Notes: a model not told the origin generated them from the letters alone. Positions 8,091 to 17,916 are shown, counted from the first letter of the stretch. The stretch is 64,000 bases of DNA from Mesorhizobium sp. ORS 3324 (GCA_000824825.2 LM655202.1:153135-217134), one strand, 5' to 3'. Made by a program: numbers and translations.

Positions 8091-9557
8091 ATGTTGAAAG
8101 CGAAGATTGCCTTGAAAGTCGTTCCTAATGGCCATTCCCCCGCCAATCGGCGGTCGACCGTCATTGGCGGTTTGAGAACTATGGTTTCTCCTTGCCCGGC
8201 CTATCTTCTTTGCGCGCTCATTTTGTTTTCCCCATTTTCTGCCACGGCCCAAGACAAACGGTATGAAGGCGCACCGCGTGCCACTGCCAATAGCATCAAC
8301 GGCACGCTGAATCTTTCCTCTTCGCTCGGCAAGACAATTCATTTATCCGCGCCGGCCGCCAGCGTCTTTATTGCTGATCCGACGATCGCAGATTTTCAGG
8401 CACCCTCGAATAAGACTGTCTTCGTCTTTGGCAAGAAATCCGGGCGGACCAGCCTATTTGCCTTGGACGCCAACGGGGAGGCTCTCGCCCAGTTGAATAT
8501 TGTTGTCACTGAACCAATCGAGGATCTGCGCGCCATGTTGAGGACTCGGGTCGGCGACTATCCAATCCACGTCAGCTATACGCCACGCGGTGCGATCCTT
8601 AGCGGGACAGCGCCCAATGCCCAAGTCGTCGACACCGCGACGAAAGTCACTGAGCAATTTCTCGGTGACGGCGCGCAGGTCGACAATGAGATTCAAGTCG
8701 CTGGGTCGTTACAGGTCAATCTGAGTGTGCGCGTAGCTGAGGTCTCCCGTAGCGCCATGAAGGAACTCGGTATCAACCTGTCCGCTTTCGGCAAGATCGG
8801 CAATTTGACAGTGGGTTTGGCCAGCGGCAAAGGTGGCGGTTCTGGTGCGGCGAGCGGCGGCGGTACGGCCGGCGTCGCGTACAATGATGGCAATGTCAGC
8901 CTTGGGGCGGTTCTCGACGCGCTCGCAAAGGAGCATGTCGCTTCTGTCTTAGCTGAGCCGAATCTCACCGCGATGTCCGGTGAATCCGCCAATTTCCTGG
9001 CCGGCGGTGAATTTCCCATTCCGGTCGTGCAGGGGAGTGGGCAAGTTTCGGTTGAATTCCGTCACTTCGGCATCGGCTTGGAGTTCGTGCCAACGGTGCT
9101 TAATAACGAGCAGATCAATATTCGCGTGAAGTCGGAAGTCAGTGAACTGTCGACACAAGGTGCGGTCCAAATCAACGGTATTTCTGTGCCTGGCGTCTCC
9201 ACACGGCGTGCCGACACCGCCGTTGAGCTCGGCAGCGGTCAAAGCTTCGCAATCGGTGGGCTGATCAGGCGGAACGTCAATACTGATATCCGCGCCTTTC
9301 CCTGGCTGGGCGACTTGCCGATCCTCGGCGCCCTTTTCCGTTCTTCATCATTTCAAAAGGAGGAGACGGAACTGGTTATCATAGTCACCCCTTACATCGT
9401 GAGGCCAGGATCAAATCCCAAGCAGATGAGCACGCCTACCGATCGCCTCGGCTCGGCTTCCGACGTGGGGCCCACTCCGATGAACTCATCGGAAAATCCG
9501 CCGCAAGACCACGCTACCGGCGGCTCAGGCGTCCTGGACGGCTTCATCATTGAATAG
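8091..9557 (+). CDS. rhcC2: RhcC2, outer-membrane secretin main part (SctC)
   Basis: 488 aa. A hydrophobic signal segment (YLLCALILFSPFSATAQ) begins near residue 35, so the true start may be the internal ATG at 8181 rather than 8091. It is followed by a pilus/secretin N-domain (about 60-130), a Gly-rich loop (GGGSGAASGGG) and the secretin core with VLAEPNLTAMSGESANFLAGGEFPIP and the terminal ETELVIIVTPYIV. It forms the outer-membrane ring of the T3SS. In rhizobia the secretin is split, with NolW/RhcC1 providing the N-terminal part; this window shows that split. Confidence 0.92.
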   Translation: MLKAKIALKVVPNGHSPANRRSTVIGGLRTMVSPCPAYLLCALILFSPFSATAQDKRYEGAPRATANSINGTLNLSSSLGKTIHLSAPAASVFIADPTIADFQAPSNKTVFVFGKKSGRTSLFALDANGEALAQLNIVVTEPIEDLRAMLRTRVGDYPIHVSYTPRGAILSGTAPNAQVVDTATKVTEQFLGDGAQVDNEIQVAGSLQVNLSVRVAEVSRSAMKELGINLSAFGKIGNLTVGLASGKGGGSGAASGGGTAGVAYNDGNVSLGAVLDALAKEHVASVLAEPNLTAMSGESANFLAGGEFPIPVVQGSGQVSVEFRHFGIGLEFVPTVLNNEQINIRVKSEVSELSTQGAVQINGISVPGVSTRRADTAVELGSGQSFAIGGLIRRNVNTDIRAFPWLGDLPILGALFRSSSFQKEETELVIIVTPYIVRPGSNPKQMSTPTDRLGSASDVGPTPMNSSENPPQDHATGGSGVLDGFIIE

Positions 9558-9572
9558 TGACGCCCAATAACG

Positions 9573-10145
9573 ATGCGGATCACAATCCTTCTGGTCGCTC
9601 TGAGCGCGAGCGTGAGTGGCTGCACAAGCTCCTCGCCGGTTGAGTCATCGACTGAAATCCTCGTCCGGCAGGAGAGCAACGTCTTGTTCTTGCAGAGCCT
9701 TCACTCTGTCGAACGGCAGCGTTTGCGTAATTTCATTGCGAGCACCAGCCGTGGCCGGCCCGATGCCGTCCATGTTTCTATCAGCGGTCCGCCCTGGCTG
9801 GCCGCGGAGGTCGCCAGTCAGGTGATGGGGATGGGAGTTGACGCGTACCACATCCGCCTCTTTGAACAGCGCCACCGTTCTGCAGCGCGAATAGAGGCGA
9901 TTGTCTACGATAGCCTCCCCCCTGACTGCCCGCCATTGTCCGGTCCTTTAGCCAATGACAGTTCCTTCGACCGGACGCTTGGCTGTTCGACGCGTCGCAA
10001 TTTGGCGGTCATGGTCAACGACCCGCTCGATTTGATCGACAACAACGCTGTCAGGCCAAGTCTCGGTGATCGCGCGGCTATCCCGGTTGCCAAATACAGG
10101 ACCTTCGAGACGGGCAAGACCAGCAGCGCAGAACACGAAAAGTAA
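9573..10145 (+). CDS. Lipoprotein downstream of rhcC2 (y4xK-like)
   Basis: 190 aa with a lipoprotein signal peptide (SASVSGC, lipid-attachment Cys17). The mature part alternates short strands and helices (DAVHVSISGPPW, GVDAYHIRLF) and has four further Cys near the C-terminal third. It resembles the protein encoded next to rhcC2 in NGR234 (y4xK) by position and size; its function is not established, though an accessory role such as secretin assembly would be natural. Starts 15 bases after rhcC2, so probably co-transcribed. Confidence 0.7.
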   Translation: MRITILLVALSASVSGCTSSSPVESSTEILVRQESNVLFLQSLHSVERQRLRNFIASTSRGRPDAVHVSISGPPWLAAEVASQVMGMGVDAYHIRLFEQRHRSAARIEAIVYDSLPPDCPPLSGPLANDSSFDRTLGCSTRRNLAVMVNDPLDLIDNNAVRPSLGDRAAIPVAKYRTFETGKTSSAEHEK

Positions 10146-10809
10146 CAGCAATCATGACCATAGCACATACGCAACCAGGCATTACGCATGACGGCGTTTG
10201 CGCAAGGGCAGGAATGGTCGTTGGGTGGCAATGGGTATCGGTAGAGGCGTCACGCAACGGGCGATGCCCGGGGGCCATTAGGCGATCAGACTTGAGGAAC
10301 CTCTTCCCAAAGGTCCTTCAGAGTGTCATCAGAATGTTGCCTGATTTCCCCGGGAATGAAGTTGCAATGATTGGATTTGCCTGATCGGCATTTCGGGCGT
10401 GAAATACCTCCTGTCCCGCGACGCATTTTCGATCGGCCTTGTACCGTATGCGCAAGGTGATCGGGATAGCTAGGGTGCTCCCGCTGTAGACGCTCGAGAA
10501 GCCCGCAACTCGTGCAACCAAAGCCTCCCCGCCACACCCGCGGATGGTGATGTTTATGGGAAGAGCCGGACGACAGCCGCGCTTTCATTGAGTTCGCTAT
10601 CGCAGTCGGACAAACGTCCCCTTGCCTGCCAGGCGATTCTAAGACCCCGCCAGGAACAGATCGATTGAAGGCTACGCTCCGCGTCGATGATCGGCATGCG
10701 GGACTTGTTGCCGGCGACATCCACGAAATCCTTTTGAATGGTGCGCCGACCATGCAATGGACGATCTATCGCACCATCGAGGGGTTCACCCCGTCGCAAC
10801 CCAGCCCAC
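10146..10809. other. Convergent intergenic region between y4xK-like gene and nopX
   Basis: No convincing gene. A minus-strand frame (10286-10753) contains a Cys-x2-Cys and a basic stretch but has no ribosome-binding site or recognisable family. Probably a decayed segment between two converging transcription units. Confidence 0.4.
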
Positions 10810-10882
10810 CAATCAGGGCTGCAAAGTCTGCAGCCACTGATTGGCAGATAGGTCAATCCGCGCCGAAGGAGACGCGGATTGA
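10810..10882 (-). terminator. Tandem hairpins downstream of nopX
   Basis: Directly after the nopX stop (minus strand) lie two strong stem-loops: a perfect 10-bp stem TCAATCCGCG/CGCGGATTGA (10853-10862 with 10873-10882) and a second stem CAATCAGGGCTGCA/TGCAGCCaCTGATTG (10810-10843, one bulged base). Neither has a long U-tract, so they may act as a bidirectional termination or transcript-end-protecting structure between converging genes. Confidence 0.5.
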
Positions 10883-10886
10883 TTTG

Positions 10887-12800
10887 TCAGGCCACGCGTT
10901 GAGCCAGCGCCGCCACGCCGACAAAGTCCGAAACGCCTGCCGCTTGCATAGGGCCAGCCTCAAGGCTTGCCTTCAGATTGGTTAGATAATTCTCCGCGTA
11001 GGATTTGGCGGCCTCGACCGGTAGGTTGACGCCGGCCGTAAAGGCCTCTTCCAGCGCCGCCTTCGCGAGCCCATTGCGAATCGCGAGTTTGACCTCGGGG
11101 CCAGCGACAAGGCCCACAGCCTGAGCAGCGAAATCGAGCCCTGCTTCGGCCAATGCCTTCTTAATGTTGCCTCCACTAATAGCGGTATGAATGAGTTTCC
11201 CTGCTTGCGACGCCCCCTCGAGCGCCATTGAAACGGCATCGGCGATTTGGCCCAGGCCCGGAACGAAGCTGAGGAGGCCCACAGCCGTCGCGGCCCAATC
11301 AAAAACTTTGGAACCCACCTTGAGGACGCCGTCGATGGCGTGCATAAAAGCCCCGCCATTCTTCTTGGCAGACTTGGTATCCGGCTGGTCCGCCACACCC
11401 ATCTTCATATCCGCGACCGCGTCCTGATCTGCCGCGGTTTTGGGAACATGGGCCTTCGCCTGCTGAACCGTGCGGTTCGCAACGGTCATATCGTTATAGA
11501 ATTTGGCGAAGTCCCGGTTGCTAATGTTGCCGGAATCGACAGTATGTCCGCCGCCAAAATCGAAGAACCGATGATGGGTCTTGTAGCCCGTAATTGAATT
11601 GTTCAGCAAGCCGAACAATAGGGGATCTGACAGTAGCTGCGATGCCGCTTGTCGTACCTTTGGGCTGAGACTCTTGTCGTCCGCCATCTTCGCCAGTTTG
11701 TCGCGAGTCAGGACACCGCTATCAAAAAAGGCTTGCTGATTGCGGTTAATCACATCGAGCGTGTTCAGCTCGGGTTGCGTGAGGCTCATCGAGGATGAAG
11801 CGACTTGCAGGAAGTCGTATTTGTGGACCTTATCGATCGAGCCACCATACAACTGCTTCCAGGCATCTGGGTGAGTGAGGAAATATTGTGCGGCCGCAAT
11901 GACTTGGGGCGGGCATTTGCCGGTTTTTGCTGTGCCGTCAACGATCTTCCCGAAATCACCCAAGCTCAGGTTCTCAGGTAGGTTGTCGGAGTACCGGTAA
12001 AGTTCACGCACTGCATCGTTCATGGTCATGACCGTCGGCTGACCATTTCCAGATCCGTCGGATGGGATGTAGTTCTGCTCGTAGCTTCGTGCCTGCTGGT
12101 CCTGGAAGGCGGCGACTTGTGGGTGAAGGTCTGAGAACCCGGACAAATCCTTGGCCTTGATCTTGCCGCCGCAGCGGCCATCACCCTGCGAGCCAATGGC
12201 ATAAAAGAGCTCCGGGTCCTGCTGCAAACTTTCGATTGCAGCCTTAAGATCCGGCGGCGTGGACGGATCATTGGCTAGCCCGCTCAGCGAATCCCAACTG
12301 AGCGGGCATTTGTCCTTATGGCGGTTCAGCACCGCTACGATCTGCAGCTCGGGCTCAGTCAGCTTGCCGTCACACCACGTGATCCGCGTGCTCGCTATCG
12401 GCGCAGGCGCTATGGGAGGTGGTGCGACGGGAGGTGAAGCGACTGCAGGGGGGGCTTGATCCAACGATTTGAATGCCTCCCTCAGAGTGGGTGGCATGAG
12501 CTCGAGCGGGTGCTGTCGCAAGTCTTCCAGCGATGCCTTCACATCTGGCGGCAGTTCGTCCAGCGGGTGCTGCTGGAATTCGTCCATGGACGACTTCAAA
12601 TTCGCTGGCGACGCGCTTAGTTGCGCGATGGAATCGGAAACTTTGTCCTGCGGCGAGCAGCTGGACAGCATCGCCTGGAAGGGCAAGAGCGCCCCTTGCC
12701 CGGTCTGGGCGACAATTTGGGAAGAAGTTTCTGGGCCCGCGCAGGCCTGTGGAGAGAGGGCGGGGTTGGAGCTATTTGCTGCCGAAAGGCTAAGCGACAT
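10887..12800 (-). CDS. nopX: NopX (NolX), T3SS translocon protein, HrpF homologue
   Basis: 637 aa, the usual NopX/NolX size. The N-terminus is Ser/Ala/Gln-rich without a Sec signal, followed by a Pro-rich segment (about 115-140) and HrpF-like repeat modules (WCDGKLTEPELQIVAVL near 150; SLTQPELNTLDVI near 325). The C-terminal third has hydrophobic segments (AATAVGLLSFVPGLGQI near 500; AGLDFAAQAVGLVAG) suited to membrane insertion. In Sinorhizobium NopX is secreted and forms the pore in the plant membrane. It is transcribed alone on the minus strand from a tts box at 12941-12970. Confidence 0.93.
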   Translation of the reverse strand: MSLSLSAANSSNPALSPQACAGPETSSQIVAQTGQGALLPFQAMLSSCSPQDKVSDSIAQLSASPANLKSSMDEFQQHPLDELPPDVKASLEDLRQHPLELMPPTLREAFKSLDQAPPAVASPPVAPPPIAPAPIASTRITWCDGKLTEPELQIVAVLNRHKDKCPLSWDSLSGLANDPSTPPDLKAAIESLQQDPELFYAIGSQGDGRCGGKIKAKDLSGFSDLHPQVAAFQDQQARSYEQNYIPSDGSGNGQPTVMTMNDAVRELYRYSDNLPENLSLGDFGKIVDGTAKTGKCPPQVIAAAQYFLTHPDAWKQLYGGSIDKVHKYDFLQVASSSMSLTQPELNTLDVINRNQQAFFDSGVLTRDKLAKMADDKSLSPKVRQAASQLLSDPLLFGLLNNSITGYKTHHRFFDFGGGHTVDSGNISNRDFAKFYNDMTVANRTVQQAKAHVPKTAADQDAVADMKMGVADQPDTKSAKKNGGAFMHAIDGVLKVGSKVFDWAATAVGLLSFVPGLGQIADAVSMALEGASQAGKLIHTAISGGNIKKALAEAGLDFAAQAVGLVAGPEVKLAIRNGLAKAALEEAFTAGVNLPVEAAKSYAENYLTNLKASLEAGPMQAAGVSDFVGVAALAQRVA

Positions 12801-12940
12801 CGTGCATCCTCACAGTTAAGATCAATTGCGTCACCTGGTGCCACCGTCGTTCCCGACGAATACCGAACGCCGGCCGCATGACTAACGTGCGGCTAATCAA
12901 TGCTGCCGATTTTTGGTTCCTCGTCAGCGACAACACCGGT

Positions 12941-12970
12941 TACAAGCTTCAGCTGTCGAACAGCTGACGA
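12941..12970 (-). promoter_or_regulatory. tts box for nopX
   Basis: On the minus strand the site begins TCGTCAGCTGTTCGACAGCT, matching the tts-box pattern GTCAGCTT-N-TCGAAAGCT closely, and ends GTA. It lies 141 bases before the nopX ATG and points toward it. Confidence 0.8.
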
Positions 12971-13047
12971 GTGCGGAAGGAAACGCGATTGTTAGCGAAT
13001 GGCGGCCGTGTTGCTTCCTGCGGGAAGCTGCGGTGTATGCTCAATTG

Positions 13048-13752
13048 TCATCTCTGGCTCTGTGCAGGCTCACGGACGACGCTGTCCTGGTGCGGCACCT
13101 CGGAAGAGAACGGTCCTTCAGGTCGCCCATCGCGAACGACCACGGTCGAGGAGCCACGAAACAACATCAGTTCCGTCTCCTTTGGGGGCGTCCCGGTGTC
13201 GTGAGGTCGCGCCTGTGCCTCCGCTACGAGACCGTTGTACGTCTGCTCTACAAGCACAATGAAGCGGGGTGGGCCGGAAACCATGACCAGGCCGTTTCCC
13301 GGTGCCGGTCTCACGACGTAGCGCTCGTCGGAAATTCCAAGCTGATCAAGGGCCGCCTTGAACACCTCGAAGCGGACTGAAGTCAAAACCAGCATACGAG
13401 TCTGCGCTTCTTTCGCAGCAGATACGTGGAGCACAAGCCCATCATAGTACCATTGGAGATCGTAGAGCTCGGTCAAGCGATCCAGAAACGCGCGCGGCGA
13501 CATACTCGGCATACGCCCGCGGATGCGCCCCTTTACCTCGGAGCTGACGTCGACGTCGACATTGAGGTTGTTGCCGAATTCTCGCAAAGCGGCAGACAGG
13601 TCCTGATCCAGAACTGTATACCTATAAGGCGTCGACGGCAGCGACAGAGGGGCCGGCAGCGTTGTATCAATGCCGGTGGAGAGAAGGATTACGAGAAAGA
13701 GAACTCTCATCCCAATGTGCAGAATGGTGGATTGGAGTGTATTTTCCGGCAT
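13048..13752 (-). CDS. nolW: NolW/RhcC1, secretin N-terminal part
   Basis: 234 aa. A signal-peptide-like segment (MRVLFLVILLSTG) starts at residue 15, so the real start may be the ATG at 13710. The rest is the N0/N1 region of a T3SS secretin (YTVLDQDLSAALREFG, VKGRIRGRMPSMSPRAFLD, LYDLQWYYDGLVLHVS), ending before any beta-barrel core. It complements RhcC2 in the split rhizobial secretin. It is divergent from nopB across a region with a tts box. Confidence 0.9.
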   Translation of the reverse strand: MPENTLQSTILHIGMRVLFLVILLSTGIDTTLPAPLSLPSTPYRYTVLDQDLSAALREFGNNLNVDVDVSSEVKGRIRGRMPSMSPRAFLDRLTELYDLQWYYDGLVLHVSAAKEAQTRMLVLTSVRFEVFKAALDQLGISDERYVVRPAPGNGLVMVSGPPRFIVLVEQTYNGLVAEAQARPHDTGTPPKETELMLFRGSSTVVVRDGRPEGPFSSEVPHQDSVVREPAQSQR

Positions 13753-13830
13753 CTTGTCCCAAATCGAAAGCTGAAATTCGTGCTGACCTGAACGCCGAAC
13801 GTGGCCTTTAAATGACGCTTCGTGGCCAGT

Positions 13831-13860
13831 TCGTCAGCTTGTGGTCAGTTGGCGTCCCTA
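13831..13860 (+). promoter_or_regulatory. tts box for the nopB operon
   Basis: TCGTCAGCTTGTGGTCAGTT begins the site and CCCTA ends it, in good agreement with the tts-box pattern. It stands 70 bases before the nopB ATG and would drive the long nopB-rhcU operon; whether it also serves nolW on the other strand cannot be decided from sequence. Confidence 0.8.
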
Positions 13861-13930
13861 GGACAGCAGCTCGATAGCAGGTGATGAACGATCAACTCAT
13901 CACACTCAAACAGAACAACTGAGTCTTTGC

Positions 13931-14443
13931 ATGACAATTGGTGTTACGTCCATCTCTGCCAATTTTGCCGACAACCTGTCTAGGGTGGGGGCAACGTCGG
14001 CGTGCGGCGAGCATGCCCAGTTTGAGTGCGCGCTTGTAGAGGCAGCCGCCTCGATTAAGAACGATGGCCCGTCGGCGACGGCGGGGGCGGGGCCTGTTGC
14101 TCCAGTCCTGGAGGTTTCGCGCGCGACAAGCGAAACGAGCCCGTTGGGCGACCGCGTGCTCCAGACCCTTTCATCGCTGTACAGGGACAATGCCGTGGCA
14201 CCTGCCACGCCCGACCAAGAGGTGCCCCTTGTGAAGGACGTCCTACCCGGGCCGGCGGAGCAGTTTCCTTCCCAAGCAGGGTCGGGAATGCGCATGTCAG
14301 GCGCTCCGCCAGGAAGGGAGAATTACGAAGCGATGATTGCTGGTCTGCGGGAAGTATACAGCGCCGTTACTGAGGTTTCTCTTGTCACCAAGAGTATCAG
14401 CGGCGCTACATCATCCGTGAACACGTTAATAAAACAAGGATGA
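13931..14443 (+). CDS. nopB: NopB (NolB), secreted pilus-associated protein
   Basis: 170 aa, starting MTIGVTSISANFADNLSRVG with no Sec signal, Ala/Ser-rich in the middle and helical at the C-terminus (VYSAVTEVSLVTKSISGATSS). Position (first gene of the operon, before rhcJ), size and N-terminus fit NolB/NopB, a component of T3SS surface pili in NGR234 and S. fredii. rhcJ follows after 9 bases. Confidence 0.88.
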   Translation: MTIGVTSISANFADNLSRVGATSACGEHAQFECALVEAAASIKNDGPSATAGAGPVAPVLEVSRATSETSPLGDRVLQTLSSLYRDNAVAPATPDQEVPLVKDVLPGPAEQFPSQAGSGMRMSGAPPGRENYEAMIAGLREVYSAVTEVSLVTKSISGATSSVNTLIKQG

Positions 14444-14452
14444 ACGAGGCGC

Positions 14453-15298
14453 ATGATCGCGTCACCGCACGGCGAAGGCATTGATCGCCGCCCGCCTGGT
14501 CGGCGATCGTGTCATTATGTTTTGCCGCTACTCTTGATTCTGAGTGGTTGCAAGGACGATCTCTACACAAAATTGCAGGAACGCGATGCCAATGAGATGC
14601 TCGCGATTTTGCTTGACAACGGCGTGGATGCGGTCCGCGTCGCCGCCAAGGATGGGACCAGCACGCTCCAGGTCGAAAATGAGCAGGTTGCCTTCTCAAT
14701 CAACCTGTTGAATGCGAAGGGGCTGCCGCGTCAGGTTTTCAAGAATCTCGGCGAAATTTTCCAAGGATCAGGCCTCATTGCCTCGCCGACCGAGGAGCGC
14801 GCCCGTTACGTCTATGCGTTGAACGAAGAATTGTCGCATACCATTAGCGAAATCGACGGCGTTTTCTCAGCACGTGTCCATGTTGTTTTGCCTGACAACG
14901 ACCTGTTGCGGGAGCGCGCCACACCATCCTCGGCCTCGGTATTCGTCCGGCACGATGCCAACATAAATGTCTCGGCTTTGCTGCCGCAGATAAAGATGCT
15001 CGTTGCAAACAGCATCCAAGGCTTGTCGTACGACAAGGTAGAGGTCGTATTCGTGCCGGCGGAACGGCCGGCAGTCGAGCAACGGCCTGCCTCGACCCAA
15101 GCAGCTAAATCAATTCCGGTGCCACTTCTGGCGGTCATTGTGGGGCTCGCCGTGGCAGTATTCGCGGTGCTGTCCTACTTGGCCAGTTCTCTTGTCTATA
15201 GGCGGAGGCAGCCATCGCAACGAGCAAGGCTCGAGGGGCGCTCGGGTGTTTCAGCGATCGGGGCCGCTCGAAAAAACACCATCGGCGATGCCGCATAG
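14453..15298 (+). CDS. rhcJ: RhcJ (NolT), inner-membrane ring lipoprotein SctJ
   Basis: 281 aa of the YscJ/PrgK/FliF family. A lipobox LILSGC lies near residue 33, then two ring-building domains (QERDANEMLAILLDNGVDAV; EIDGVFSARVHVVLPDND) and a C-terminal membrane segment (LLAVIVGLAVAVFAVLSYLA). It builds the periplasmic side of the inner-membrane ring. The long pre-lipobox stretch is somewhat basic; an internal start cannot be ruled out. Confidence 0.93.
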   Translation: MIASPHGEGIDRRPPGRRSCHYVLPLLLILSGCKDDLYTKLQERDANEMLAILLDNGVDAVRVAAKDGTSTLQVENEQVAFSINLLNAKGLPRQVFKNLGEIFQGSGLIASPTEERARYVYALNEELSHTISEIDGVFSARVHVVLPDNDLLRERATPSSASVFVRHDANINVSALLPQIKMLVANSIQGLSYDKVEVVFVPAERPAVEQRPASTQAAKSIPVPLLAVIVGLAVAVFAVLSYLASSLVYRRRQPSQRARLEGRSGVSAIGAARKNTIGDAA

Positions 15299-15310
15299 GA
15301 GGTATTCCGA

Positions 15311-15943
15311 ATGCCAATACGGATGCAGACCCTCAAACGCAATGACTCGTTCAAATTGCCTTTTACGGTCTTGGGCGAGCTTGCCGCTTCAACCCATCCG
15401 ACCCGCCTTGCTGCACGCCTTGACCCAGCTTTGTCGGCTGCGACGTTGGTGCGGCTGCAGAACAACCAAAGACTGCAGCCAAGACTGGCAAAATTGCTCC
15501 TCGACGATGGAATGGACCTGAATGGCAGCGTCTGGGGGTCGGACCTTCTGCACGGGCATGATCCGCGCCAAGCTGCTGTGTTTGCCGGTAGTATCTGGCA
15601 TGCCCGTTCGCTGCTGAAGCTGGTTTCCAAGCCTGAAGTTACCGTTCTGATCGAACGTATCGGCGCTGAAGCGCATACGTTTGGTATCCGACACCAGGCG
15701 CAGGCGATCTCAACCAGCTTGATCGCGGATCCGGAAAAACTCGCCCGACAGATTGAACACGATGGATTAGCCTGTCTTGGGGTTTGGCTCGATGGGCATT
15801 CTTTGCTCGACCGCCACAGGGTGTTCCTACGCTTGCCCGTCGGGACCGCGGCCGAGAATCCTGCGACCGAATACCGCCATGCGGCAGACCAATTGTTTTC
15901 GCTTGTGCTGGCTCATCTGACGACTGAGGTCCCTGCGATATGA
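15311..15943 (+). CDS. nolU: NolU, SctK-like T3SS accessory protein
   Basis: 210 aa, soluble, between rhcJ and rhcL, as nolU is in other rhizobia. It shares the SctK-type position and size; SctK proteins link the cytoplasmic sorting platform to the ring. Its stop overlaps the rhcL start by four bases (ATGA), so translation is coupled. Confidence 0.85.
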   Translation: MPIRMQTLKRNDSFKLPFTVLGELAASTHPTRLAARLDPALSAATLVRLQNNQRLQPRLAKLLLDDGMDLNGSVWGSDLLHGHDPRQAAVFAGSIWHARSLLKLVSKPEVTVLIERIGAEAHTFGIRHQAQAISTSLIADPEKLARQIEHDGLACLGVWLDGHSLLDRHRVFLRLPVGTAAENPATEYRHAADQLFSLVLAHLTTEVPAI

Positions 15944-16545
15944 CGCTCGACGATATCGAAGCTCCGGTCGCTCCGCGGATGCGCCCCGTCGGGCCGCTGG
16001 TCCCGGCCAGTGAGCTCGAAATCTGGCACAGTGCCTTTGAGGCGCGCGCGGCGGCGGAACGGTATCTGCTGCGGGTTCGCAACTGGGCGCGCATAGCATA
16101 TCAGCGGGAACGGGAGCGCGGACGTAGTGAGGGGATGAATCGTGGCGCTGAGGAAATGGCGCGGCTGATCGCGCAGTCGGTCTCTGAAGCGGCACGCCAA
16201 AGGACAGCCCTGGAGCAGCAATTGCCACAACTCGTCATGGAGATCGTAAGCGACCTGCTGGGCGCTTTCGACCCTGGTGAGCTGTTGGTGAGCGCCGTTC
16301 GTCACGCGATCGACCGGAAAGGCGGCGCGGAAGTCCGCCTTAAGGTGTGTCCGACGCAAGTCGATGCCGTCGCAGGCGAGTTCGCTACATACGACGGACG
16401 GGAAGGCCGGCCGAAAGTTCGAGTTGATCCGGATCCGGCGCTGTCGCCGCAGCAATGCGTGCTGTGGAGCGACTATGGCAATGTCGATCTTGGACTTGAT
16501 GCGCAATTCCGGGCGCTGCGCCTCGGCTTTGGATTGCAGTGCTAA
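15940..16545 (+). CDS. rhcL: RhcL (NolV), ATPase stator SctL
   Basis: 201 aa of the FliH/YscL family. An N-terminal Pro-rich segment is followed by a long charged helix (about 25-75: AFEARAAAERYLL, RERERGRSEGMNRG) and a globular C-terminal domain. It holds and regulates the RhcN ATPase at the base of the apparatus. The start overlaps nolU by ATGA. Confidence 0.88.
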   Translation: MTLDDIEAPVAPRMRPVGPLVPASELEIWHSAFEARAAAERYLLRVRNWARIAYQRERERGRSEGMNRGAEEMARLIAQSVSEAARQRTALEQQLPQLVMEIVSDLLGAFDPGELLVSAVRHAIDRKGGAEVRLKVCPTQVDAVAGEFATYDGREGRPKVRVDPDPALSPQQCVLWSDYGNVDLGLDAQFRALRLGFGLQC

Positions 16546-16557
16546 ACAAGGCGAGCT

Positions 16558-17916
16558 GTGACCAAACTGCTACCACAACACAACAGTCCAGCTGTAGACA
16601 GGACACTGGATGCGGCGCTCTCGTCTGTGAGAGCGACGGCAAAGCATATCGACACCCGTGTCGTGCGCGGACGCCTAACTAGGGCCGTCGGTACTGTTCT
16701 CCATGCCGTGTTGCCGGATGCTCGAATTGGGGAACTTTGTCTGCTGCAGGATCCGCGCACCGGACGCTCTCTCGAAGCCGAGGTGATCGGTTTCCTTCAA
16801 GATGGCGTGCTGCTCACCCCGATCGGTGACATGGTGGGCCTGTCCAGTCGCGCAGAAGTGGTCGCTAGCGGTCGAATGCATGAAGTGCCGGTCGGCCCCG
16901 ATTTGCTTGGCCGCGTGATCGACAGCTTTGGCCGTCCCCTCGACGGCAAAGGCGCTCTCAAAGCCGACCAAACGCGCCCGCTTCGGGGCAAGGCGCCCAA
17001 CCCCATGACAAGGCGCATGATCGAGCGACCATTCCCACTTGGCATCCGCGCCTTGGATGGTCTCCTGACGTGCGGCGAAGGCCAGCGGATTGGGATCTAT
17101 GGAGAGCCTGGTTGCGGCAAGTCAACATTACTATCGCAGATCATAAAGGGCGCGGCGGCCGATGTTAACATAATTGCCCTCATTGGCGAGCGCGGGCGCG
17201 AAGTGCGCGAATTCGTTGAGCGACACCTTGGGGAAGCGGCTCTTCGTCGTACGATCGTTGTGGTCGAAACATCCGACCGCTCGGCCATGGAGCGGGCGCA
17301 ATGTGCTCACATGGCAAGCGCGCTTGCCGAACATTTTCGTGAACAAGGGCAACGCGTCGTTCTAATGATGGATTCCTTGACGCGCTTTTGCCGGGCCATG
17401 CGCGAAATCGGACTTGCTGCGGGCGAGCCGCCGACCCGGCGAGGCTTTCCGCCTTCCGTGTTTGCCATGCTGCCAGGCCTGCTGGAGCGCGCGGGCATGG
17501 GTGAGCGTGGCTCAATTACGGCCTTCTATACAGTGCTTGTCGAAGGTGACGGCATGGGGGATCCCATCGCAGAAGAATCGCGCGGCATTCTCGATGGCCA
17601 TGTCGTCCTCTCACGCACCATCGCTGCGCGATCCCATTTCCCCGCGATCGATGTGCTCCAAAGTCGCAGCCGCGTAATGGATGCGGTCGTGCCTATGGCA
17701 CATCGCGAGGCGGCATCTACGTTCCGTGATCTCCTCTCGCGCTACGCCGAGTCCGAGTTTTTGGTCAAGGTCGGCGAGTACAAGCAAGGCAACGATCCGC
17801 TTACCGACAGGGCTATCGATTCGATCGGCGACCTGCAGGAATTTTTGCGCCAGGGACAAGACGAGGCGAGCGACTTTGAGGAAACCGTCGCATGGATGTT
17901 GCAGCTGACCGAATGA
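16558..17916 (+). CDS. rhcN: RhcN, type III secretion ATPase SctN
   Basis: 452 aa from a GTG start at 16558. A FliI/YscN-type F1-like ATPase: Walker A GEPGCGKST at about residue 182, Walker B-type VVLMMDSLTRFCRA and the family signature GERGSITAFYTVLVEGDGM. It unfolds and releases cargo from chaperones at the export gate. Full length, no damaged motif. Its stop overlaps the next start (ATGA at 17913-17916). Confidence 0.95.
   Translation: MTKLLPQHNSPAVDRTLDAALSSVRATAKHIDTRVVRGRLTRAVGTVLHAVLPDARIGELCLLQDPRTGRSLEAEVIGFLQDGVLLTPIGDMVGLSSRAEVVASGRMHEVPVGPDLLGRVIDSFGRPLDGKGALKADQTRPLRGKAPNPMTRRMIERPFPLGIRALDGLLTCGEGQRIGIYGEPGCGKSTLLSQIIKGAAADVNIIALIGERGREVREFVERHLGEAALRRTIVVVETSDRSAMERAQCAHMASALAEHFREQGQRVVLMMDSLTRFCRAMREIGLAAGEPPTRRGFPPSVFAMLPGLLERAGMGERGSITAFYTVLVEGDGMGDPIAEESRGILDGHVVLSRTIAARSHFPAIDVLQSRSRVMDAVVPMAHREAASTFRDLLSRYAESEFLVKVGEYKQGNDPLTDRAIDSIGDLQEFLRQGQDEASDFEETVAWMLQLTE

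Noticed and set aside
12921..12950. Possible plus-strand tts box starting TCGTCAGCGAC
   Set aside because: Only the first block fits; the second half lacks TCGAAAGCT-like sequence and no gene follows on that strand.
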